Source of the DNA: Rugamonas sp. A1-17
Lineage (GTDB): Bacteria > Pseudomonadota > Gammaproteobacteria > Burkholderiales > Burkholderiaceae_D
Assembly (NCBI GenBank): GCA_025548565.1
Contig: JAJLPB010000005.1
Span: forward strand, 1-64,000
DNA length: 64,000 bases
Direction: 5' to 3'
The notes under the pieces are model-generated. The model did no database searches and was not told the origin of the DNA. It saw only the letters and a program-made list of their open reading frames with translations. Both the position numbers and the translations under genes were made by a program. Positions 35,884 through 43,713 of this stretch are shown here, piece by piece; the stretch's first letter is position 1; every line of letters begins with the position of its first letter.

Positions 35884-38663
35884 TGGGCGGCCTGCTGCGC
35901 GGCCTGTTGTGCTGCCTGCTGCTGGCGCTGTGCCGGTTGTGCATGGCGGATGCCACGCAGGTCCAGTACCTGAGCGGCACGGATAAGGACCATCGCGTCG
36001 ACTGGCAGTTCATGGTCAACGGCGGGCGCAATAGCGGGACGTGGAAGACCATTCCCGTGCCGTCGAATTGGGAGATGGAGGGCTTCGGCACTTACCGTTA
36101 TTTCAGCGACTCGCAGAACGACCCGGCGCCGGACAAGACCGGCATCTACCGCTACACCTTCAAGGTGCCGGCCAACTGGCAGGGCAAGCGGATCGACATC
36201 GTTTTCGGCGGCGCCATGACGGATACGCTGGTGAAGATCAACGGCCAGCCGGCGGGGCCGGTGCACCAGGGCGGATTCTATGAGTTCCGCTACGATGTGT
36301 CGGCGCTGCTGAAGCCCGGTGCGGACAACCAGCTGGAGGTGACGGTCGACCGCTACTCCGCCGATGCATCGGTCAACCGCGCCGAGCGCGCAGGGGACTT
36401 CTGGATGTTCAGCGGCATCTACCGGCCGGTGTGGCTGGAGGCCAAACCACAGCACAACATCGAGCGCGTAAGCCTGGACGCGAAGCACAACGGCGACTTC
36501 GATGCGGATGTATTCATCGATGGCGGCCAGGCCGGCAAGGTGGTCGCACGCGTATTCACGCTGGACGGCAAGCCGCTGGGCGCGGACATGAGCGCCGCCG
36601 TGGCGGACGGGAAGGCGCATGTGCGCGGGCATCTCGACAAGATATCTCCGTGGTCGGCGGAATCGCCGCGGCGGTACCGGGTGCGCTTCCAGCTGCTCGA
36701 CGGCGGGCGCGTGATCCACGAGACCAGCAAGGTGATCGGCTTCCGCACGGTCGAACTGCGCAAGCGCGATGGCCTGTACGTCAATGGCGTGAAGGTCCGC
36801 CTCAAGGGATCGAACCGCCATTCGATCTGGCCGACTTCCGGCCGCACCACCAGCAAGGAACTCAGCTACCTGGATGCGAAGCTGATGAAGGACATGAACA
36901 TGAACGCGGTGCGCATGTCGCACTATCCGCCGGACGCGCACTTCCTCGACGTGGCGGACGAACTTGGCCTGTATGTGATCGATGAGCTGACCGGCTGGCA
37001 GAAGGCCTACGATACCGGCGTCGCCACGCCGCTGGTGAAGGAGCTGGTGCGGCGCGACCAGCATCATCCGTCGATTCTCCTCTGGGCCAACGGCAACGAG
37101 GGCGGCTTCAATCTTGAGCTGGACCGGCTGTATCCGATATGGGATGTGCAGCAGCGGCCCGTAATCCATCCGTGGGCGAACTTCGGCGGCATCGATACCG
37201 CGCACTATCCCACCTACGATTGCTGCGCGACGTCGCTGTTCCATGGGCGCGACGTGTTCATGCCGACCGAGTTCCTGCACGGCCTGTACGACGGCGGCGC
37301 CGGGGCGAGCCTGGACGATTGGTGGAAGTCGATGCTGGCCAATCCACTCAGCGCTGGCGGGTTTATCTGGTCCTTCGTGGACGAGGGCATCGTCCGCGAC
37401 GACAAGGGCGGCATGGTCGATGTCGCCGGCAACCTGGCGCCGGATGGCATCCTCGGGCCGTACCGGGAAAAGGAAGGCAGCTACTACGCGATCAAGAAGA
37501 TATGGTCGCCGGTGTATCTGCCGTTGGGCGAATTGTCCTCGCTGGCGCCGACGTTCGACGGCGCCATCGTCATGGAGAACCGCTACGACTTCAGCAACCT
37601 GAATCGGCTCAAACTAAGCTGGAAGCTGGTGAAGTTCGGCGCGGGCGTTGGCCGCACAGTTGTCGCGCAGGGCGGCGCCAAGGCGCCGGATGTCGCGGCC
37701 GGCATGCGTGGCGTGACCCGCATCGCCTTGCCGCAGGATTGGGCGCAGCAGGATGCGCTGTACTTCACCGCGACGGATGCGGAAGGGCGCGAAATCTACA
37801 CGTGGTCGTGGATGATCTCCAGCGCGGAAAAGGTCGCGTTGCGCATGCAGCCGGAACGCCCGGCGGGCGGCGCGGCCAGGCTGACGGAACGCGCGGACAG
37901 CTTCCTGCTGCAGGCAGGGACAGTGAGCGCCACGATCGACAAGGCGACCGGCTATCTGCGTGAACTGAAGAAGGGCGATGTTGTGGCGCCGCTGTCGAAC
38001 GGTCCACGGTTGGTGGCCGGCAGCGCCACGTTCAAATCTATACAGGCGGCCGTCGAAGGCGGCGACGCGGTGGTGCGGGCCGAATTTGGCGGCAGTCTGC
38101 ACAGGATCAACTGGCGTTTGAGCGCGGCGGGCACGCTGAGCGTGAACTACGCGTATTCCGTCGAAGCCGGCAAGCAGGTCGATGCGCTGGGCGTCAGTTT
38201 CGATTATCCCGAAAAGCAGGTGCGGTCCGTGCGCTGGCTGGGAAAGGGACCTTACCGCGTATGGAAGAACCGCCGGCAGGGCGTGGAGTTCGACGTGTGG
38301 GACAAGGCTTATAACGACTCCGTCCCCGGCTTGTCATGGAACTACCCGGAGTTCAAGGGCTTCCATGATCAGGTCTACTGGGCGCGGTTGGCGACGGCCA
38401 ATGTGCCGCTCACCTTCATCAACCACGCCGACGATATCGCGCTGCGCCTGTTCACGCCGCGCGAGGCCAGTGTCGATGGCTTCGAGCCGAAGGCCACGCA
38501 TGTGGATTTCCCGCCGGGCGATATCTCGTTCCTGAACGCGATACTGCCCATCGGGACCAAGTTCCATGCGCCGGGTGAGATGGGGCCTTCCGGCCAACGC
38601 GCCCGTGCGCCCAACCTTGGTATCTGGCTGGAGAACACCATCGACATCGTGGTGGGCGATTAA
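35883..38663 (+). CDS. GH2-family glycosidase (beta-galactosidase-like)
   Basis: A 926-residue exported protein of the GH2 clan. A signal peptide with a LLCCLLLALCRLCMA core is followed by the sugar-binding jelly roll (PVPSNWEMEGFGTYRY), an Ig-like domain and a TIM barrel with WANGNEGGF (acid/base Glu406) and FMPTEFLHG (nucleophile Glu463). A C-terminal beta-galactosidase small-chain-like domain starts from about residue 660. GNE with ANG replaces the common LGNE. A second debranching beta-galactosidase is plausible, but other GH2 specificities cannot be excluded. It ends the operon and overlaps the convergent OYE gene by 4 bases. Confidence 0.83.
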   Translation: MGGLLRGLLCCLLLALCRLCMADATQVQYLSGTDKDHRVDWQFMVNGGRNSGTWKTIPVPSNWEMEGFGTYRYFSDSQNDPAPDKTGIYRYTFKVPANWQGKRIDIVFGGAMTDTLVKINGQPAGPVHQGGFYEFRYDVSALLKPGADNQLEVTVDRYSADASVNRAERAGDFWMFSGIYRPVWLEAKPQHNIERVSLDAKHNGDFDADVFIDGGQAGKVVARVFTLDGKPLGADMSAAVADGKAHVRGHLDKISPWSAESPRRYRVRFQLLDGGRVIHETSKVIGFRTVELRKRDGLYVNGVKVRLKGSNRHSIWPTSGRTTSKELSYLDAKLMKDMNMNAVRMSHYPPDAHFLDVADELGLYVIDELTGWQKAYDTGVATPLVKELVRRDQHHPSILLWANGNEGGFNLELDRLYPIWDVQQRPVIHPWANFGGIDTAHYPTYDCCATSLFHGRDVFMPTEFLHGLYDGGAGASLDDWWKSMLANPLSAGGFIWSFVDEGIVRDDKGGMVDVAGNLAPDGILGPYREKEGSYYAIKKIWSPVYLPLGELSSLAPTFDGAIVMENRYDFSNLNRLKLSWKLVKFGAGVGRTVVAQGGAKAPDVAAGMRGVTRIALPQDWAQQDALYFTATDAEGREIYTWSWMISSAEKVALRMQPERPAGGAARLTERADSFLLQAGTVSATIDKATGYLRELKKGDVVAPLSNGPRLVAGSATFKSIQAAVEGGDAVVRAEFGGSLHRINWRLSAAGTLSVNYAYSVEAGKQVDALGVSFDYPEKQVRSVRWLGKGPYRVWKNRRQGVEFDVWDKAYNDSVPGLSWNYPEFKGFHDQVYWARLATANVPLTFINHADDIALRLFTPREASVDGFEPKATHVDFPPGDISFLNAILPIGTKFHAPGEMGPSGQRARAPNLGIWLENTIDIVVGD

Positions 38664-39886
38664 CCGGCGGTGGCCAGCCAGGCCCGATAGCGCCTGGTCA
38701 GCATCGCCAAACGGAATTGGCCGAGCAGCATCGTGACCAGCGGAGAGTAACGGCGCGCCTGCGTGGCGCCGTTCCCCAGCGCGCGCAACCTGCGCTTGAC
38801 CAGCGACATCATGGCGACCGATACCATCGTCTTATCCTTCCACTCCACGGCCGGCGGCAGCGTCGCCGGATCGCGGCCTGCGCGCCACTGCACCGGCAGG
38901 TCCGGCACTTCGGCCAGCGCCGTGGCGATGCCCGCCACGGCGACGCCGCTGGCCAGTACCTGTTCGGCCACGGTCTTGCGGGCGATGCCGCCGGTGGTCA
39001 TCACCGGCATGCGCGCCACGGCCGCCAGCTCCTTGGCGAATTCCAGGAAGTAGGCTTCGCGCGCCAGCGTGCGGCCATCGGTGGTTGTGCCCTGCATGGC
39101 CGGGCTTTCGTAGCTGCCGCCGGATAGTTCGATCAGGTCCACCGGCAGTTCGTTCAGCATCAGCACGACCTGTTTTGCGTCGTCCTCGGAGAAGCCGCCG
39201 CGCTGGAAGTCGGCCGAATTCAGTTTGACGGCCACGCTGAAGCCGGGCGAGACACGTGCCCGTACGGCGCGCACCACTTCCAGCAGCAGGCGCGCCCGAT
39301 TGGCCAGGTCGCCGCCCCAGTTGTCGCGGCGGCGATTGGTCAGCGGCGACAGGAACTGCGAGATCAGGTAGCCGTGGGCGGCGTGGATTTGCACGCCGTT
39401 GAAGCCTGCCTGTTCGGCGGCATGGGCGGTGGCGGCGAAGCGCGATATGACTTCTTCGATCTGCGTGGCGCTCATCTCGACCGGTTGCGCGAACAGCTTG
39501 CTGTGCTTGCCCATGTCCAGCGCCACCGCCGACGGTGCCCAGGCGTTGCCGCCCATGTTGGCCATCACTTGGCGGCCGGGGTGGTTAATCTGCATCCACA
39601 CCTGCGCGCCTTGCTGGCGCGACGCCTGCGCCCAGCGCCGGAAAGGCTCCAGCGGCGTGCCTGATTCCAGTGCCACTGTTCCCGGACCGGTCATCGCGCG
39701 GCGGTCGACCATTACGTTGCCGGTGATGATCAGGCCCACGCCGCCCTCGGCCCAGCTTTGGTATAAACGGTTTAGCGCAGGGCCGGGAAGCTGGCCGGCG
39801 TCGGCCATGTTTTCCTCCATCGCGGCCTTGGCCAGGCGGTTGGGGAGGGTGCTGCCGTTCGGTAGTGTCAGTGCGGTGAACATCAT
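38660..39886 (-). CDS. NADH:flavin oxidoreductase, Old Yellow Enzyme family
   Basis: A 408-residue FMN enzyme of the OYE family, reducing activated alkenes or quinone-like compounds with NAD(P)H. Family motifs are GVQIHAAHGYLISQFLSPLTNRR-type sequence (His near residue 175), WGGDLANRARLLLEVVRAVR and MTTGGIARKT. The start is one of two adjacent ATGs (39886 or 39883). A MerR-type promoter lies between it and the divergent merR gene, so it is probably induced by that regulator. Confidence 0.88.
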   Translation of the reverse strand: MMFTALTLPNGSTLPNRLAKAAMEENMADAGQLPGPALNRLYQSWAEGGVGLIITGNVMVDRRAMTGPGTVALESGTPLEPFRRWAQASRQQGAQVWMQINHPGRQVMANMGGNAWAPSAVALDMGKHSKLFAQPVEMSATQIEEVISRFAATAHAAEQAGFNGVQIHAAHGYLISQFLSPLTNRRRDNWGGDLANRARLLLEVVRAVRARVSPGFSVAVKLNSADFQRGGFSEDDAKQVVLMLNELPVDLIELSGGSYESPAMQGTTTDGRTLAREAYFLEFAKELAAVARMPVMTTGGIARKTVAEQVLASGVAVAGIATALAEVPDLPVQWRAGRDPATLPPAVEWKDKTMVSVAMMSLVKRRLRALGNGATQARRYSPLVTMLLGQFRLAMLTRRYRAWLATAG

Positions 39887-39918
39887 GTCGGGTCCGGGCG
39901 TTGTAATGGAGATGATGT

Positions 39919-39949
39919 ATGCTAAGGTTGAAGCTCACTTTAAGGTCAA
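39919..39949 (-). promoter_or_regulatory. MerR-type promoter with 19-base spacer
   Basis: On the minus strand, TTGACC (39949-39944) and TAGCAT (39924-39919) are 19 bases apart. The spacer carries a dyad, TTGACCTT opposed to AGCTTCAA. Overlong spacers with a dyad are the hallmark of promoters untwisted by MerR-family activators. It drives the oxidoreductase gene and sits in the 70-base gap to merR. Confidence 0.7.
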
Positions 39950-39956
39950 GCGAAAA

Positions 39957-40346
39957 ATGAAAATAGGCGAACTGGCGGAGCGCTCGGGTGTCGCGGCGTC
40001 GGCGATCCGGTTTTACGAGCGGGCGGGCTTGATGCCGAAGGCGACGCGGGGGGCGAACGGCTACCGCGCGTACGAGGAGGCGGCGCTGAGGCGCCTGAAT
40101 CTGATCCAGATCGGCCAGAATCTCGGCTTCACGCTGGAGGCGATCCGCACGGTGACGACGCTGGAAGGTGCGGCCTTTTACGACGGGCTGCTGCAGAACA
40201 TCGATACGCGACTGGGCGAGATCGACCAGATGATGGAGACGCTGCGTGCCCAGCGCGAATCGCTGCTAGGCACGCGGGAGAAGCTGCGGGAGTCCTGGGC
40301 GAACAACGAGTGTCCGCACAGCGGGGCGTCTGTCAATCCGCTATGA
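39957..40346 (+). CDS. MerR-family transcriptional regulator
   Basis: A 129-residue MerR protein. The winged helix starts at residue 1 (KIGELAERSGVAASAIRFYERAGLMPKATR), followed by ANGYRAYEEAALRRL and a long coiled-coil dimerisation helix (about 80-115, with EIDQMMETLRAQRESLL). A single cysteine in the short tail (NNECPHSG) gives no metal-binding pair, so a redox or organic ligand is as likely as a metal. It probably controls the divergent oxidoreductase. Its 3' end overlaps the convergent hydrolase gene by 14 bases. Confidence 0.88.
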   Translation: MKIGELAERSGVAASAIRFYERAGLMPKATRGANGYRAYEEAALRRLNLIQIGQNLGFTLEAIRTVTTLEGAAFYDGLLQNIDTRLGEIDQMMETLRAQRESLLGTREKLRESWANNECPHSGASVNPL

Positions 40347-41121
40347 CTTCGGCGTCAGCCAGGAAGTTGACGATGGCCGGGTTGACCGCCGCGCCATGGG
40401 TGATGGGCGCCATGTGGGCCCCGCGCGTTTGCATCACGGTGGCGTTGGGCAGGGCGGTGCCAAGCGCCTCGACCAACAGACGCGTAGAGGCCGGGCTGTG
40501 CGCGCCCGACATCACCAGCGAGGGCATCGTCAGCGCCGACAGGTCGTCCATGGTGGCCGCTTCGCCCAGCAGCGCCTGGAAGTCCAGGCGCACCTTGGCA
40601 ATCATGCCGGTCATCTTGTCCTGCGCCGCGGGCGGCGCGGCGTCGAAGGCGCCGGCGCGGTTCCAGTAGTCGATGAAGATGCGGGTGGCGTCGCGGTCCT
40701 GCTGCGGGCCGCAGGCGTTGATGCGCTCCACCACGCCGGCGATTTCGGCGCGCGCCGGGTGCTGCGCCGGCAGCAGGTGGAAGGCCACCGGCTCGAACAG
40801 CGTGAGCGACAGCACGCGCTCCGGCATGCGGCGCGCCATGTGCAGCGCCGAGGCGCCGCCGAAGGAATGGCCGATCAGGTGGAAGGCTTCGCCCGGCTCC
40901 AGGCGTGAGGCGATGGCGGCGTTGACGGCGTCGACTTCGTGCGCCAGCGTGTGGACATAGCCGGCGTCGACGTCGGCCGGGAAGGGCGAGGCGCCGTAGC
41001 CCAGCAGGTCGACGGCGATGCAGCGGAAGCCGTCTTCAAGTTGCGACATCAGGTCGGCCCACTGGGCCTTGGAACTCATGGAGCTATGCAGCAGTACGAC
41101 AGCAGGTTTCATTATTGGCAT
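40333..41121 (-). CDS. Alpha/beta hydrolase
   Basis: A 262-residue alpha/beta-fold hydrolase. The nucleophile elbow GHSFGG lies near residue 95. The oxyanion strand VLLHSSMSS is near residue 10, and the catalytic histidine is in RGAHMAPI near the C-terminus. The ATG at 41121 or 41112 starts the first strand directly; an in-frame extension to 41181 lacks support. The substrate is unknown; it could be an esterase or lactonase. It is a single gene, convergent with merR. Confidence 0.82.
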   Translation of the reverse strand: MPIMKPAVVLLHSSMSSKAQWADLMSQLEDGFRCIAVDLLGYGASPFPADVDAGYVHTLAHEVDAVNAAIASRLEPGEAFHLIGHSFGGASALHMARRMPERVLSLTLFEPVAFHLLPAQHPARAEIAGVVERINACGPQQDRDATRIFIDYWNRAGAFDAAPPAAQDKMTGMIAKVRLDFQALLGEAATMDDLSALTMPSLVMSGAHSPASTRLLVEALGTALPNATVMQTRGAHMAPITHGAAVNPAIVNFLADAEVIAD

Positions 41122-41252
41122 TGCTTGAAAAACGGAGCGCGTATTATACCGGCACTTGTGTAAACGGCCATGTGGCGCCATCTGTGGCCTATACCACGCA
41201 CGTGGCGATTTTTCATTACCGTGCCAGCATGGAACGAAGGTAGAGTAGAGGC

Positions 41253-42095
41253 ATGAAACATTCTAAAAAAGTGGCTGGATTGGCTGGGCTCGCCAGCGTG
41301 TTGTGGATGGGGCTGACCGCTGCGGTCGCCGCCAACCAGAAGCGGTTACTGTTCAATCCGCTTGGCAGCAAGCGCGAGGTGCTCAAGCCCTACAGCAGCG
41401 GCCACCGCACGCGGCCGATCGTGGTGCGCTCCAATGACGGCACGCGGCTGTCCGGCTGGCTGATGACGCCGCCGGTGGCGGGGCCGCACCCGGGCGTGAT
41501 TTATTTCGGCGGCCGTTCGGAGGAGGTGTCCTGGGTGGCGCGCGACGCCGGCAAGCTGTTTCCCGGCATGGCGGTGCTGGCGGTGAATTACCGCGGCTAC
41601 GGCGATTCGCACGGCGATCCGGCCGAGGAGCATTTCGTCGACGACGGCCGCATGTTGTACGACTGGCTCAGCGAGCGTCATCACGTCGATCCGAAGCGCA
41701 TCGCGGTGGTGGGCCGCAGCCTGGGTTCCGGCGTGGCGGTGCAGGTGGCGATGGAGCGCGACGCCAATTCCATCGTGCTGATCACGCCCTACGATTCCAT
41801 CCTGGCGCTGGCCCAGCGCAAGTTCAAGGCGATCCCGGTGGAGTATGTGCTGCGGCATAAATTCGAGTCGGTCAAGTACGCGCACCACCTGAAGGCGCCG
41901 ACCTATGTGCTGCGCGCCGCCTTCGACGACGTGGTGCCGCATTCGCACACCGACCTGCTGGTCGAGAAGCTCGGCCAGCTGCATGCGGACGAAATCGTGC
42001 CCGACTCCGACCACATGAACATCCCCTACCTGGAGGCGACGCAGCAGCGCATCGCCAGCTTCCTGGCCAGCCGTTTCAACCAGCCGCAATCCTGA
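41253..42095 (+). CDS. Alpha/beta hydrolase, membrane-anchored or exported
   Basis: A 280-residue serine hydrolase of the dienelactone/BEM46-like type. An N-terminal hydrophobic segment (VAGLAGLASVLWMGLTAAVAA) acts as signal anchor. The nucleophile motif GRSLGSG is near residue 155, an acid candidate is in AAFDDVVP, and the histidine is in DSDHMNIP. The topology suggests action at the periplasmic face. The substrate is unknown. Its 3' end overlaps the DUF3422 gene, convergent, by 20 bases. Confidence 0.82.
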   Translation: MKHSKKVAGLAGLASVLWMGLTAAVAANQKRLLFNPLGSKREVLKPYSSGHRTRPIVVRSNDGTRLSGWLMTPPVAGPHPGVIYFGGRSEEVSWVARDAGKLFPGMAVLAVNYRGYGDSHGDPAEEHFVDDGRMLYDWLSERHHVDPKRIAVVGRSLGSGVAVQVAMERDANSIVLITPYDSILALAQRKFKAIPVEYVLRHKFESVKYAHHLKAPTYVLRAAFDDVVPHSHTDLLVEKLGQLHADEIVPDSDHMNIPYLEATQQRIASFLASRFNQPQS

Positions 42096-43536
42096 CCGGC
42101 TTCTCGGTCAGCTGCTTGTGCAGCCGGCGCAAGCCCATCCACACGCCGATGAATACCAGCGGCGCGGCCAGGCCGGTGAGGATGTCGGGATTGACCGGGA
42201 TGTTGCTGGCCTTGAGCGCCTTGCCCGCGTAGCCGATCAGGCCCAACGTGTAGTACGAGATCGCCACCGCCGACAAACCCTCCACCGCCTGTTGCAGGCG
42301 CAGCTGCTGGGCCGCGCGCGCGTCCAGCGATTGCAGGATCTTGCGGTTCTGCCGCTCCTGCTCGATGCCGACCCGCGTGCGCAGCAGGTCGTTGCTGCGG
42401 GCGATACGCTTGGCCAGCGTCTCCTGCCGCTGCGAAACCGAGGTGCAGGTGTGCATGGCCGGCGCCAGGCGGCGGCCCATGAACTCGGCCAGCGTCGGCA
42501 TGCCGGCGATGCGCACCTCGCGCAGCTCCTGGATGCGCGCCTGCACCAGGCTGAAGTAGGCCTGCGCCGCCGCGAAGCGGTAGCTGTTGTTGACCGACAG
42601 TTTTTCCAGCCGCGCCGCCAGGCTGGTGATACGGTGCAGCAGCGCCTGTTCCTCGCGCGCCTCGTTGGCCACGCCCTCGGGCAGGTCGCCCTGCACCAGC
42701 GTGGCGGTCAGGTCGGCCAGCTCGTTCTCGATGCCGTTCAGCAGCGGCTGGCTGGCTTCCGCCTGAGGCAAGCCGAGCAGAGCCATCATGCGGTAGGTCT
42801 CGATTTCCAGCAGGCGCCCGACCAGGCGGCCGGCCTGGAACTCGCGCAGGCTCAGGTCGCGCACCACGAAGCGGCTGAAGCCGTCCGGCTGGATCAGGAA
42901 ATCGGTCCACACCTCGGCGCCGCTGCCGACGCTGCTGCCGACCAGCGATTTGCCCTGGAACAGTTCACGGATGGCATCGGTCGCGCCGGCGTCGTCCGGC
43001 TGGCCCTGGCACAGCAGCACGTGGGCCGCCACGATGATCTTGCCGTGCAAACCCGCCAGCCACTCCTGCGGCACATGCCGCAGCGGCATGCGCTCAAACG
43101 CTGGGGTCAAGTCTGACATTCGGACACGAGCGCTGCCGTTGTCGTCGCTACTGCTGACCTCGTGTCCGAATGCCAGACTTGACCCCAATGGGTGTGAACC
43201 AGGGTCGTTGCGCTCGACGAAGGTGTAGGTGGCGAATTCGGTGTGGCATTCCCATTTCAGGCGGAAACGGTCGAAGTCGTGGAAGAAGTAGCGCGCTTGC
43301 GGGGCGGGCGCGGCCACGCCGTAGTGCATGCACAGCTGCTCGAGGATCTGGTGCTGCGTGCTGCGGTGGTATTTCTGCGACGGCTGGTCCTGCTGCACGT
43401 AGAGCGCGAAATGGGTCAGGCTTTCCGGCGCTTGCAGCTGCAGGAAGGGCCTTGAGTGGATTTCCGCCGACAGCGGCACCCGCATCGGATGGTTTAACTT
43501 GGCGAAATCGGCATTGGCGCGGTAAGCGAGAGACAT
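42076..43536 (-). CDS. DUF3422 protein with in-frame palindrome insertion
   Basis: A 486-residue member of DUF3422, a proteobacterial family of unknown role. It has a soluble N-terminal region, a helical middle and a C-terminal membrane hairpin (GLSAVAISYYTLGLIGY, LAAPLVFIGVWMGLRRL), so it is probably inner-membrane anchored. Residues about 117-144 are encoded by an 84-base inverted repeat (43103-43186) that belongs to a repeat family also found at 61549-61741. The insertion keeps the frame and adds 28 residues including VSSSDDNGSARVRMSDL. Sequence resumes smoothly with family-like FERMPLRHVPQEWLAGLHG. The ATG at 43536 is preferred to the in-frame upstream extension. Confidence 0.85.
   Translation of the reverse strand: MSLAYRANADFAKLNHPMRVPLSAEIHSRPFLQLQAPESLTHFALYVQQDQPSQKYHRSTQHQILEQLCMHYGVAAPAPQARYFFHDFDRFRLKWECHTEFATYTFVERNDPGSHPLGSSLAFGHEVSSSDDNGSARVRMSDLTPAFERMPLRHVPQEWLAGLHGKIIVAAHVLLCQGQPDDAGATDAIRELFQGKSLVGSSVGSGAEVWTDFLIQPDGFSRFVVRDLSLREFQAGRLVGRLLEIETYRMMALLGLPQAEASQPLLNGIENELADLTATLVQGDLPEGVANEAREEQALLHRITSLAARLEKLSVNNSYRFAAAQAYFSLVQARIQELREVRIAGMPTLAEFMGRRLAPAMHTCTSVSQRQETLAKRIARSNDLLRTRVGIEQERQNRKILQSLDARAAQQLRLQQAVEGLSAVAISYYTLGLIGYAGKALKASNIPVNPDILTGLAAPLVFIGVWMGLRRLHKQLTEKPVRIAAG
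43103..43186. repeat. REPIN-like inverted repeat inside the DUF3422 gene
   Basis: Two 28-base arms, 43103-43130 (starting GGGGTCAAGTCTGACATTCG) and 43159-43186, are inverted copies matching at 27 of 28 positions, separated by 28 bases. The total of 84 bases equals 28 codons, so the coding frame is preserved. The same arm occurs four times at 61549-61741. The structure is that of a REP doublet (REPIN), elements usually mobilised by a RAYT transposase; none is in the window. Confidence 0.9.
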
Positions 43537-43629
43537 GACCTTCCCCGGATTTGGACTGCGATCGAATGTGAAGAAACGTGCATGTTGCAGTGCAGTATAG
43601 CCAGCCGGCCTCGGCTGCACAACCATGCA

Positions 43630-43702
43630 TTCCGCATACCTGTCATGCGGAACGTTGATGTTACCGGGGAAAAGATGTGCCGGCGATCATTTTTTGATCG
43701 CC
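43630..43702. terminator. Two hairpins downstream of the binding-protein gene
   Basis: TTCCGCAT (43630-43637) pairs with ATGCGGAA (43645-43652), and GGCGATCA (43682-43689) pairs with TGATCGCC (43695-43702). They lie beyond the 3' end of the minus-strand operon at 43714-47137 and may terminate it, although a clear U-run is missing. Confidence 0.4.
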
Positions 43703-43713
43703 ACCGATGCCGT

